64,000 nt of DNA from G020348385 sp964410125. GTDB lineage: Bacteria > Acidobacteriota > Aminicenantia > Aminicenantales > Aminicenantaceae. The position numbers and the translations under genes are program-made. The stretch is from the NCBI GenBank assembly GCA_964410125.1, contig CAYPGQ010000006.1, forward strand, positions 32,166-96,165. Direction: 5' to 3'. A model generated the notes under the pieces. The model did not search any database. It worked only from the letters and a program-made list of their open reading frames with translations, and was not told where the DNA came from. This document shows positions 34,727-41,790 of the stretch, in pieces. How positions within the stretch are numbered: position 1 is the stretch's first letter; every line of letters starts with the position of its first letter.

Positions 34727-35152
34727 TTAATCACTGCCTTCCTTTTCCTTACGGAATTTCTCTTCCCACTCCCATTTTTCAACCGCAATATTGGCTTGCT
34801 CAACGTACCCATTCATATCTTTTTCAGAAATTACTTCATTCTTAAAGCCATGAAGGATAGTAAGATTTGTTTTCATTACTCCTCTTCGATATCTGGTAGC
34901 CCAACCCTTCTTTTCTAACTCGCGCCAGAGTGTGGAAACGTGCTGCTCGCTTTTATTCATAACCTTGCTAAGTTTTGCATTACTTGCCCACGTTATTCCT
35001 TCAAAATTTGCAATCCTTGCAGCTACGACGTATAAAAAGCGGGCAGATACCCCAACATCCGTATCGTCGATTACCTCGTACGGAATTTGCGCGTTATTGG
35101 TTTTGAATCTGTTGACTAAAGCAAGCGGTTTATTAGAGCTGTATTTCTTCAC
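34727..35152 (-). CDS. Winged-helix DNA-binding protein (replication/regulation type)
   Basis: 141 residues. A helix-turn-helix sits at about 55-90 (ITWASNAKLSKVMNKSEQHV then STLWRELEKKGWATRYRRG), the pattern of winged-helix domains in plasmid/phage replication and regulatory proteins. It starts with GTG at 35152 after GAGGAG. It overlaps the upstream gene by 20 bp. Confidence 0.7.
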   Translation of the reverse strand: MKKYSSNKPLALVNRFKTNNAQIPYEVIDDTDVGVSARFLYVVAARIANFEGITWASNAKLSKVMNKSEQHVSTLWRELEKKGWATRYRRGVMKTNLTILHGFKNEVISEKDMNGYVEQANIAVEKWEWEEKFRKEKEGSD

Positions 35153-35441
35153 GGACTAAACTCTCCTCTTCGATTAAAGTGGCTACGGCTTCCCTTCCCC
35201 GAGCAACCACTTCTGTTGTTCGCTCATTCTTTTTCCAGCGCGTCTTGAATCGAATGGCAACTATATCCCCATCCTCCAAACGAAAAGCATGATATCTTGC
35301 TTTCAATGCCTCATCCAGGTTATCGGGTGTACTTGCAATCGCAAAGCGTTGATTATTCTTACAATGGTCGTGAAGAAAATCAACAAGGCATAGAGTGTCC
35401 TGGAAGATGAAACTCTCCTTTTGGAAATTAAATCTAACCAT
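35133..35441 (-). CDS. Small protein of unknown function
   Basis: 102 residues with GGGAG before the ATG. Mixed alpha/beta sequence; it is the first gene of the long minus-strand core operon (35441 down to about 23208). No family recognised. Confidence 0.6.
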   Translation of the reverse strand: MVRFNFQKESFIFQDTLCLVDFLHDHCKNNQRFAIASTPDNLDEALKARYHAFRLEDGDIVAIRFKTRWKKNERTTEVVARGREAVATLIEEESLVREEIQL

Positions 35442-35597
35442 TTTTTTACTCCCTATTTATTTTATAATTTTTCCTCACTTGATTTTTTGATTATTGGTTG
35501 CCCCTTTCTATGTTATTGAATCGGTTATATTTGTATTATATGAAATTTTGCTTGGATCATCAAGGATTATTTTTAGCCGGTGGCTACTGGAAAGGGT

Positions 35598-35618
35598 AAT
35601 TCCCTCAACCTATTTATA
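35598..35618 (-). repeat. Copy 3 of the TATAAATAGGTTGAGGGAATT motif (inverted)
   Basis: Reads TATAAATAGGTTGAGGGAAT on the minus strand, sharing 15 bases with 27132-27146 and the GGTTGAGGGAAT half with 25768-25779. GCGTATACGC (35639-35648), a perfect palindrome, is 20 bases away. It lies upstream of the core operon, so a promoter or operator role is also possible. Confidence 0.45.
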
Positions 35619-35745
35619 TTCCACACCGATCGTTCTTTGCGTATACGCGCGTAAAACCGGTGTATTTTACTGATAATATGGTAGGGATTGACAAATGTTA
35701 GGTTATTAAACAATTCCAATGACATGATGAGATTTTTCAGATTTC

Positions 35746-35772
35746 AAAAAAACCTAACAAGTGAGGTTTTTA
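35746..35772. terminator. Bidirectional terminator after the QueC-like gene
   Basis: AAAAAACCT pairs with AGGTTTTTA (loop AACAAGTG), with A and T runs on the two sides. It lies 18 bases past the QueC-like stop on the minus strand and separates the cassette from the core operon. Confidence 0.6.
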
Positions 35773-35789
35773 AGAACTGAATTCAGTAA

Positions 35790-37061
35790 TCAGTAAATAG
35801 GGGATGTATTTATTTGAAAATGTTTATTTCTAACTGTATCAATTCGCTTTTCTAAGATATCTTTTCCAATTTCTTTTATGCTCTCTTCGAAGATATGTTT
35901 AACTGCATTCGATAATGAATACCCCTTCCTCTGTAATATATATATAGCAGCAAAATTATCTAAAGAAAATCTTTGGAATAAATCTAATTTACCGTAAGCT
36001 TCAATATTTTCAATCTCATAAAATGGCATATCTTGATAATCTAATAAGATATCTCTGGAAAACATTAAAAGCGATAATAAATTTTCCTTGGATGCTTTTT
36101 CATCGACAATTGGATTCTTATTATATTCTACATCTTCAACTCCAGCTGTTATTGCTCCAAGCCTACGGACAATACATCCATAACAAGTTCCATCATGTTT
36201 TCCAAAGCGCTGAGTAATACAAGAATAAGTCTTTTTAAATTCCCCCTTAAATTTTGAAAGAGCCATTACTTCAGCTTTAGTCATATTTTCGAAGGGAGTA
36301 ATAATTTTAATCTTCTTCTTAAGTAATAACTCAAGAACTTTATGCGAGATTTCGACAGTCACTGGATGGGTTGTCATCGTGACTTCATCATACGGCCCAA
36401 ATCTTGGTTGATACATAGTGGGTCCACATTCAGAAACAATAAGAGTATCAGAATTCAGCAAGCTCATCCATGCTCCAGCTGATATCATATATAGAAAGCC
36501 TCTTAATTGAGAATATCCTCCTTTAGTTAAAGATGGTACATAAATTGTCTTCAGCTTAATTCCAGTTAGAGATAAAAAATCCTTTAATAAAGAATTTACT
36601 ATATGTATATTCCACGCTTGGTCTGAGTGAGCACAAAATATCCCCACAACATTATTGAAATATTCTTTAGCCCAAGTTATTCCACTAAAAGAATCTATGC
36701 CCCCAGAAAAAAGAACAGATATATACGGACTCTCTGGTTTTTTATAATCGAACTTCTTTTTATTCAACTTCTTTTTTGATTGAATAAAATTAATATCTAC
36801 ATCTTTTAAAAGAATATAAGATATCAACTCAGAAAGAATATTTTTTAATTCACTCTTGTGATTTTTTGTAAACCGCTCTATATGAAATTGACTAATTCTA
36901 TCTCTTTTTGCTAATTTTTCTAATTCAAAAATACCATAAGCGATTGAGAGAATATCTCGAGATTTTATATATTCTTCATAGTTAAAAATTCGCATTTGAG
37001 GAGCTTGAGAAAGCCTAAGATGAAATTCATGGATTTCATCAGAATCTGATTTTTTATTCAT
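35790..37061 (-). CDS. QueC-like PP-loop ATP pyrophosphatase
   Basis: 423 residues. The PP-loop SGGIDS (residues 119-124) and a C-terminal cysteine cluster (Cys281, Cys293, Cys296 in KKTYSC ... GTCYGC) match 7-cyano-7-deazaguanine synthase (QueC). It is nearly twice QueC's length, with a unique N-terminal 110 residues and a C-terminal 100 residues. QueC converts 7-carboxy-7-deazaguanine to preQ0 with ATP and ammonia. No other queuosine genes are nearby; the neighbours are three small coupled genes. Long QueC-like proteins are known from anti-phage systems (Qat, type IV CBASS), so a defence role is the favoured inference. The codon use is strongly AT-rich. Confidence 0.85.
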   Translation of the reverse strand: MNKKSDSDEIHEFHLRLSQAPQMRIFNYEEYIKSRDILSIAYGIFELEKLAKRDRISQFHIERFTKNHKSELKNILSELISYILLKDVDINFIQSKKKLNKKKFDYKKPESPYISVLFSGGIDSFSGITWAKEYFNNVVGIFCAHSDQAWNIHIVNSLLKDFLSLTGIKLKTIYVPSLTKGGYSQLRGFLYMISAGAWMSLLNSDTLIVSECGPTMYQPRFGPYDEVTMTTHPVTVEISHKVLELLLKKKIKIITPFENMTKAEVMALSKFKGEFKKTYSCITQRFGKHDGTCYGCIVRRLGAITAGVEDVEYNKNPIVDEKASKENLLSLLMFSRDILLDYQDMPFYEIENIEAYGKLDLFQRFSLDNFAAIYILQRKGYSLSNAVKHIFEESIKEIGKDILEKRIDTVRNKHFQINTSPIY

Positions 37062-37330
37062 CGTCTGAAAGCTCTTAGTGCGGCACCTATAGAAGAATTA
37101 AAGGCTGTTCTGAGAAGAGTCTCATCTTCTAAATTTGAACCATGCTTTTGCATATAATATCGAGCAGCATGTTTTGCAATCCCATCAAAATTTCGTTTCA
37201 GAAGTGCGCTATCACCTTTCTGTAAGAGTGCAAAATAAGGTGAGTTTTCTTTGGATTTTATCATGGCATGACATTCTTCTCGAAATATTTCTTCTATTAA
37301 GAAAGAGCACTCCTCACAAGTAACACTCAT
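37058..37330 (-). CDS. Small Cys-containing protein of the QueC-like cassette
   Basis: 90 residues with a CEEC pair near the N-terminus (residues 5-8), another Cys at about 19, and a basic, helical C-terminus ending AALRAFRR. It overlaps both neighbours by 4 bp, so it is translated with the QueC-like enzyme. It is not homologous to anything I recognise. A small zinc-binding partner is possible. Confidence 0.75.
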   Translation of the reverse strand: MSVTCEECSFLIEEIFREECHAMIKSKENSPYFALLQKGDSALLKRNFDGIAKHAARYYMQKHGSNLEDETLLRTAFNSSIGAALRAFRR

Positions 37331-37692
37331 TTTTTTATTCTCTTTAGAGCCCTACTCACTGCGTCTACAACTCCAATATCAATAACTCTATTGGATATTA
37401 GCCTTTCTTCCTCTTTTTTCTCGGCCCAATCGACTCTTACTTTTCTGCTTATTTCTTTTATCACTCTGAGTTCCTGTGGAGGGTATTTATCTTTTATATC
37501 GGATAATAATTTCTTCGAAAAAAGATATATTTTAACTATATCTCGGTGTTCAGGTATTAATTTGACAGAACTTCGAGCAATGCCACCAATATCTCTTTCT
37601 TTCAAAGATTTTGTAAGCGCATCTCTTTTTTCTAGAGCTCTTTGACTTTCTCCCACAACTTCCCTAATTGAATATGCTCTGCGGCCACCCAT
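37327..37692 (-). CDS. 121-residue cassette protein starting Met-Gly-Gly
   Basis: A helical, highly charged protein with an N-terminus of MGGRRAYSIREVVGESQRAL. The ATG shares bases with the stop of the membrane protein gene (TAATG) and the end overlaps the next gene by 4 bp. A glycine at position 2 is notable beside a QueC-like enzyme, since in Qat and type IV CBASS a QueC homologue has been reported to conjugate a deazaguanine to an N-terminal glycine. Here that is inference only. Confidence 0.78.
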   Translation of the reverse strand: MGGRRAYSIREVVGESQRALEKRDALTKSLKERDIGGIARSSVKLIPEHRDIVKIYLFSKKLLSDIKDKYPPQELRVIKEISRKVRVDWAEKKEEERLISNRVIDIGVVDAVSRALKRIKK

Positions 37693-38231
37693 TATAATTT
37701 CTCCATTAAATTAATAAACTCATCTTTATATTTTCTTTCAGCGCTATTAAGATGGGAATTAAAACATAACAGACATACAGAAAAAAGCACACAAATAAAA
37801 ATAGGTATAAATTCTCCGGGAATTTTTATAATTAGAATTTTTATTTTGCAATTATCTTCAATGAAATAATTAACTGTTCCTGATAAAAAAAATGAAATTG
37901 TTAATGCGAATATGAGTTTATATTTAATCTTGTATAGAGATTCTATTTTACCTCTTTCCTTATCTAAACTAATAAATTTTCCTATTATATTCACATCCTG
38001 AACTTCTTGGAGAGTTTCCTCTTTTAATAAGGCATTTAATGCTTTTAATTTCTTTATAGGAGAAGTTTGAGCTCTAAGCAGTGGTCTAATTTTTTCCCAC
38101 TTAATATTGCGCTTCATACTAAAATCCCTTTCCGCCTCTACTGTGTCTTTATGCCAGCTTTTTATTTGCTCACTCCAACCTATCAACACCAATAAAAGAA
38201 TTACCCCAGTGCCTATTAAAAATTCATCCAT
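37692..38231 (-). CDS. Two-span membrane protein of the QueC-like cassette
   Basis: 179 residues. An N-terminal hydrophobic segment (LIGTGVILLLVLIGW) is followed by a charged cytoplasmic-like region, a second span (about 108-122), and a third near 134-155 (FIPIFICVLFSVCLLCFN). The polar C-terminus ends in the coupled overlap with the MGG gene. A membrane partner at the head of such an operon could be the effector, but there is no direct evidence. Confidence 0.7.
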   Translation of the reverse strand: MDEFLIGTGVILLLVLIGWSEQIKSWHKDTVEAERDFSMKRNIKWEKIRPLLRAQTSPIKKLKALNALLKEETLQEVQDVNIIGKFISLDKERGKIESLYKIKYKLIFALTISFFLSGTVNYFIEDNCKIKILIIKIPGEFIPIFICVLFSVCLLCFNSHLNSAERKYKDEFINLMEKL

Positions 38232-38435
38232 TCTTAATATAGAAACTCCGAATAAAAATATGTCAGATTACTATTTTTCATTTGTTTTCCCATCATCTTA
38301 AAGCTGTCATTTATAATAAAATAAAAAATGTTTTTTTTCAAGAAAGATTCAAATTTAAACCTGCTACAATACCCATGGCTTTCTTGTATCGACTGGTCAA
38401 ATAAGCTCAAGTAAGAATAAAATCTACATGCCGAT

Positions 38436-38642
38436 TCATCCCGTATGGCATTCTCTGGAACAAAAAAAGCAACCATTCGACTGCTGGTAATGCTTTTTTG
38501 CTTCCTTTACGGCATCATGACAGGTATTAAAAGATCCAAGATAGAGCCTGTTTTCTTCAGAGGGGAGATAGTCGCAATCTTGCTTATGAACTTCATGGTC
38601 TCCATTCGTCTGAGCCTTTTTGTTGACATAATAAGACGCCAT
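38436..38642 (-). CDS. Mini-protein with YYVNKKAQTNGDHEVHK motif and Cys residues
   Basis: 68 residues. MASYYVNKKAQTNGDHEVHK, YLGSFNTCHDAVKEAKK and NGCFFCSRECHTG form a small conserved family seen scattered in bacterial genomes; its function is unknown to me. Cysteines at the C-terminus may bind zinc. AGGAGG lies six bases upstream of the ATG. It sits upstream of the QueC-like cassette on the same strand. Confidence 0.82.
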   Translation of the reverse strand: MASYYVNKKAQTNGDHEVHKQDCDYLPSEENRLYLGSFNTCHDAVKEAKKHYQQSNGCFFCSRECHTG

Positions 38643-39027
38643 AGCAAACCTCCTTTTTTTACTTATTCCACTATAAAATGTACTTCAGCAGCAACTCATG
38701 TCAATAATTCTTGAAGAAATGTCACTTTATTTCACATTATGTCACTTTATGTCATATGAAATGACAACAAAACCGTCTGTTTATTCTATCTGATACCCTT
38801 AATCCTATTTACAACTGTCAAAACACACTACAACACCCACGATTCTCCTCTCCCGTCTGGAGAGAGTTCCCATCTTTTGGTTCCCATCAATTACCCCTTA
38901 GATTCGATGGCAGCCGGTAACATATTCATTTAGATTGTTGGCATAGCAATATAAAAATTAGTTTGATATAATTTCATACAGAAATGAGGAGGGCGGTTGA
39001 GTTATTATCTTAATTTTGGAGGGTAAA
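38643..39027. promoter_or_regulatory. Divergent intergenic region with 20-bp-spaced direct repeats
   Basis: ATGTCACTTTAT occurs at 38719-38730 and again at 38739-38750, 20 bp apart (two DNA turns). A partial copy, ATGTCATATG, begins at 38749, and TGTCAT...ATGACA forms an inverted repeat at about 38750-38766. The region separates minus-strand accessory genes from plus-strand genes. This is the layout of an operator; TATAAT at 38967-38972 may be the -10 of the plus-strand genes. Confidence 0.5.
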
Positions 39028-39354
39028 ATGGGATGGGTACCAATTAAATGTTATCTTTGTGATAAAGATGCAGAACAATGGAATTATGATCCCCCTGATT
39101 TTATGGTGAGGTCTAAACTTTCTTCAGATAAACCTTGTGAATGTGGATTTTATAAACTTATTAGCCATCTAATAAAATTTAGAATGGATGACAAGAAAAA
39201 ATTGCTTACAAAAAACAAGACTCCTCTTACAGAAGCACAAAAAAAGAGTCTCGCTGATTTTGTTAAAAAAAATCAAGATCCAACAGGCAAAAATCCAGTG
39301 ACGATACATTTAGCCAAGTATGACAATCTTATCTTACGAAGTTTAGAGGATTAA
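39028..39354 (+). CDS. Small Cys-containing protein upstream of the MltR/HEPN-like gene
   Basis: 108 residues. CYLC near residue 8 and CEC at about 37-39 suggest a metal site. The rest is helical and Lys-rich. The ATG at 39028 has GGAGG upstream (a TTG at 39016 is a weaker alternative). It is followed by the MltR/HEPN-like gene 76 bp downstream on the same strand. No family recognised. Confidence 0.6.
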   Translation: MGWVPIKCYLCDKDAEQWNYDPPDFMVRSKLSSDKPCECGFYKLISHLIKFRMDDKKKLLTKNKTPLTEAQKKSLADFVKKNQDPTGKNPVTIHLAKYDNLILRSLED

Positions 39355-39430
39355 ATGACCTTCTTCAGGAGTGGTCGCCTCACTAGATAGACGGATGAGG
39401 AGGAAGGGAATTCTCAGGAAAGGATAAAAA

Positions 39431-39958
39431 ATGAAAAGAAAAAAATTATTACTAAATGGAGAAACTTTTGATGAAGACTTGGCAAAAAAGTTTCATGATG
39501 AACTTAATGGAGAATCAATAAGGGCAGCTGTAATTTGTGGCTTTGCTTATATAGAGAGTCTGCTAAAAGAATTATTACAAAGAAAATTGGTTAAAGACAA
39601 AGAAACGTTTAAACGTATTGATATAATGGGACTCGAAAAAATATTAAGTCTGTGTTTTTGTTTAGGAATTATTAGCAAAGAAGAAAGGAGTGATTTAAAG
39701 ATCTTAAGTAAGATAAGAAATGAATTTGCACATGATTGGGAAGTTAATAAATTTGAAAATATCACTATTGGAAACAAATTAGACAATCTATATATTGTTA
39801 CTCATATAAAAATATGCAGAAACGAAAAATCCTTTCCTATTTATAATTCAAAGGAGAAATATCTCTCAGCCATAAATGCATACTACTTAATATTCCATTG
39901 GAGACTTCTTCAGAATGGCAAAAGAATAAAAGCGCGCGAAAATTATTATGCTATATAA
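39431..39958 (+). CDS. MltR/HEPN-like protein with RNEFAH motif
   Basis: 175 residues. The pattern RAAVICGFAYIESLLKELLQ, GIISKEERSDLKILSKIRNE and FAHDWE matches the MltR (mannitol repressor-like) family, a HEPN-type helical fold. It has an intact R-x4-H motif (Arg96, His101), which in HEPN ribonucleases is catalytic. No mannitol genes are nearby. In an integrative element a toxin or abortive-infection type role is as likely as regulation. Confidence 0.7.
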   Translation: MKRKKLLLNGETFDEDLAKKFHDELNGESIRAAVICGFAYIESLLKELLQRKLVKDKETFKRIDIMGLEKILSLCFCLGIISKEERSDLKILSKIRNEFAHDWEVNKFENITIGNKLDNLYIVTHIKICRNEKSFPIYNSKEKYLSAINAYYLIFHWRLLQNGKRIKARENYYAI

Positions 39959-40139
39959 GACACAATCGCGGATACACGGGCGAGAGAATAATCGCCATTT
40001 ACCCAATATAGTCCCAAAAATGTCGAGAGACTGAAAATCTCTATCGACCATTACTCTAACAACTCTTTCAGCTCAGATAAATTCCTAATAATATTTGGAT
40101 TGGTGTATCAAGTATTCTTTTTAGGAATTCCTTTATCAA

Positions 40140-40217
40140 CTGTTAAGCTAGAATTGTTTGAAGCTCTCTGAGCGTATTATGCACCCTAATCGATGAGTTA
40201 ATAAAGTTCAAAAATTC
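40140..40217. other. Right arm of the element next to attR
   Basis: About 250 bases between the HEPN-like gene and attR hold no supported gene. In the circular form this sequence would join the 3' end of the serine recombinase gene. There its minus-strand reading would add about 23 codons (EFLNFINSSIRVHNTLRELQ...) before a stop. Confidence 0.5.
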
Positions 40218-40225
40218 GGGTACCC
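40218..40225. other. attR core (GGGTACCC)
   Basis: Same octamer as attL. Element sequence lies to the left. To the right is host sequence that continues the family A repeat (GGCAAGGATGTTTTGAGCAC). Confidence 0.75.
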
Positions 40226-40462
40226 GATAGAGTCGGGCGGCAAGGATGTTTTGAGCACGACTTTGTTTGAGAATAAAAGATCCGGACAAGCTCGGGAACA
40301 GAGGCTGGAGTGGAGGAGATTGGGAGTTAACGTGCGCAGTTCCGCAACCGCCGAGAAGGATGGTGAGTGAATGGCGTTAAAAATCGTCACTAAAGTGAAG
40401 GACATGTCTGATAGAGTATGGATACATAATCAAAAAAGGTCCACGCAATATAAAAGAGAAGC
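40226..40462. repeat. Right half of the interrupted family A repeat and flank
   Basis: GCAAGGATGTTTTGAGCACG matches GAGGATGTATTGAGCACG on the minus strand near 6620. CCGCAACCGCCGAGAAGG resembles CCGCAGCGCCGAGAAGG at 13390. No gene is visible. Confidence 0.55.
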
Positions 40463-40498
40463 TTTATAAATAATCCAGGCTCCTGAATTATTTATAAA
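40463..40498. terminator. Long hairpin at the pth stop codon (family B junction palindrome)
   Basis: TTTATAAATAATCCAGG and CCTGAATTATTTATAAA form a 17-bp stem (one mismatch) with a 2-base loop, overlapping the pth TAA. The same junction occurs inside family B repeats. As a minus-strand terminator it lacks a clean U-run but is very stable. Confidence 0.6.
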
Positions 40499-41076
40499 AA
40501 ATGGGTGTTATTCACTTTGCGGTTGAACCTGTTCATGGCCTCATCTACACCGCTCATCATAATCAGATCCACAGCTTTCTCAGCCGTAATCATGCTATCC
40601 TCCAGGACCGGGTTCTCTTCTTTCCGGAAATCACTAAGCACAAAATCTGTCGGATCAACACCTGGGGGCAAAGGCCCTATGCCGATTCGGATTCTCGGAA
40701 ATTCAGTGGAGTCGATTTCCTGAACGATCGAAGCCATCCCGTTATGTGTTCCCGGGCCACCCCTCTTCCTAATCCTAATCTCGCCCAGGGGAATGTCAAG
40801 ATCATCATAGACCACTAGCAAACAACCCAAACTCACGCCGGCCCTTTCGATAAGCCCGTTGACGGCCACACCACTTCTGTTCATATAGGTCCAAGGTTTT
40901 ACAAGAAGAGCGGGCCCGTTTGCCAGCTCCACTTGGGCAGCTTTCGCTGAATACTTCCGTTTCTTCAGTTTTATGTTGCGCTTATCCGCCAATCTTTGGA
41001 TAAGGACGAATCCCGCATTATGACGGGAGGTCGCATACTTTTTCCCAGGATTTCCCAGCCCAACGATAACCCACAA
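40492..41076 (-). CDS. pth: Peptidyl-tRNA hydrolase
   Basis: 194 residues. Releases peptides from prematurely dropped peptidyl-tRNA. GLGNPGKKYATSRHNAGF (catalytic His19) and YDDLDIPLG (catalytic Asp) are both present. It follows rplY after 3 bp, the usual prs-rplY-pth order. The stop lies within a palindromic hairpin, and downstream the gene order was broken by the integrated element. Confidence 0.96.
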   Translation of the reverse strand: MWVIVGLGNPGKKYATSRHNAGFVLIQRLADKRNIKLKKRKYSAKAAQVELANGPALLVKPWTYMNRSGVAVNGLIERAGVSLGCLLVVYDDLDIPLGEIRIRKRGGPGTHNGMASIVQEIDSTEFPRIRIGIGPLPPGVDPTDFVLSDFRKEENPVLEDSMITAEKAVDLIMMSGVDEAMNRFNRKVNNTHFL

Positions 41077-41079
41077 ATA

Positions 41080-41778
41080 TCACTCCTTCTTTTCCTCTTT
41101 GGAGGTTTCCTTGTCTTTCTTCTCTTCCTCTTCTTTTTCCTTCTTGATGACTTCGGGTTGCTCTCCTTCGGCCATGACTTCCACTTCTTCCTCTTCCTCT
41201 TCTTCCTTCACTATTTCCTCTTCTTTGCTAGGAGCCTCGATCAAAACGACCAGGGTTTGAGGGTCGCTCATGTTTTCCACACCTTTTGGAAACATCATTT
41301 CCTCGATCTTGATGGATTGATGAAGATGGAGATCGCTAATGTCCACTTCGATGTACTCAGGAATATCTCCTGGAAAGCATTCAACCTCGACCTCTCGTGT
41401 GATCAACTCGACAAATCCTCCCTCGGTTTTAACACCTACCGCTTCTCCTACTACGACAATGGGCACAGACACCCTCACAGCTTTGTCCATGGCAATCAGA
41501 ATCAAATCGATGTGAAGAATTTCATCGGTGACAGGATCCGTTTGGAATTCTTTGATCATCGTGTCTTTGTATTCCGAATCAAAAGATGTCTTAAATATCG
41601 TATTTTCTCCTGATTCAGATCTCAGGATCCCGAAAACATCTTTTTTTTGTATCGCCAAGTGTGTGCTGGGTTCATCTCTACCATACAGCACAGCTGGCAC
41701 TTTTCCCTCTCGCCTGAGCCGACGGGATGCGTTTTTTCCAAAAACATCTCTTTTTTCACATTTGATCGTTAAGCTCAT
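41080..41778 (-). CDS. rplY: Ribosomal protein bL25 (CTC form) with acidic/basic tail
   Basis: 232 residues. The 5S-rRNA-binding L25 domain (GKNASRRLRREGKVPAVLYG) and the TL5/CTC beta-domain are standard to about residue 185. About 45 residues of Glu/Lys-rich sequence follow (KEEEIVKEEEEEEEVEV). Lies between prs and pth in the conserved order. Confidence 0.94.
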   Translation of the reverse strand: MSLTIKCEKRDVFGKNASRRLRREGKVPAVLYGRDEPSTHLAIQKKDVFGILRSESGENTIFKTSFDSEYKDTMIKEFQTDPVTDEILHIDLILIAMDKAVRVSVPIVVVGEAVGVKTEGGFVELITREVEVECFPGDIPEYIEVDISDLHLHQSIKIEEMMFPKGVENMSDPQTLVVLIEAPSKEEEIVKEEEEEEEVEVMAEGEQPEVIKKEKEEEEKKDKETSKEEKKE

Positions 41779-41790
41779 CGCTTCTCCTCC

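Larger units (their letters stand above)
23226..40225. mobile_element. 17.0-kb integrative element (serine-recombinase type)
   Basis: The octamer GGGTACCC occurs at both ends (23226-23233 and 40218-40225). Outside the two cores, halves of one host repeat are found; inside is a block with lower GC, different codon use and many small SD-led genes. A large serine recombinase lies at the left end. The cargo includes a tyrosine recombinase, ParB-like protein, RRM protein, prohead-protease-like protein, winged-helix protein, a QueC-like cassette and a HEPN-like gene. No terminase, portal, capsid, tail, relaxase or conjugation genes are recognisable. It could be a phage satellite or a mobilisable or plasmid-like integrative element. 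Confidence 0.85.

Noticed and set aside
35790..37061. Queuosine biosynthesis gene queC
   Set aside because: The protein is much longer than QueC, lies in a coupled cassette of unknown small proteins, and no queD, queE or folE neighbour exists.
38234..38476. 80-codon frame between the QueC cassette and the CxxC mini-protein
   Set aside because: Overlaps the well-supported mini-protein gene, lacks a ribosome-binding site and looks like AT-rich noncoding sequence.
23226..40225. Complete prophage
   Set aside because: Apart from a prohead-protease-like protein, no terminase, portal, major capsid, tail or lysis gene could be recognised.
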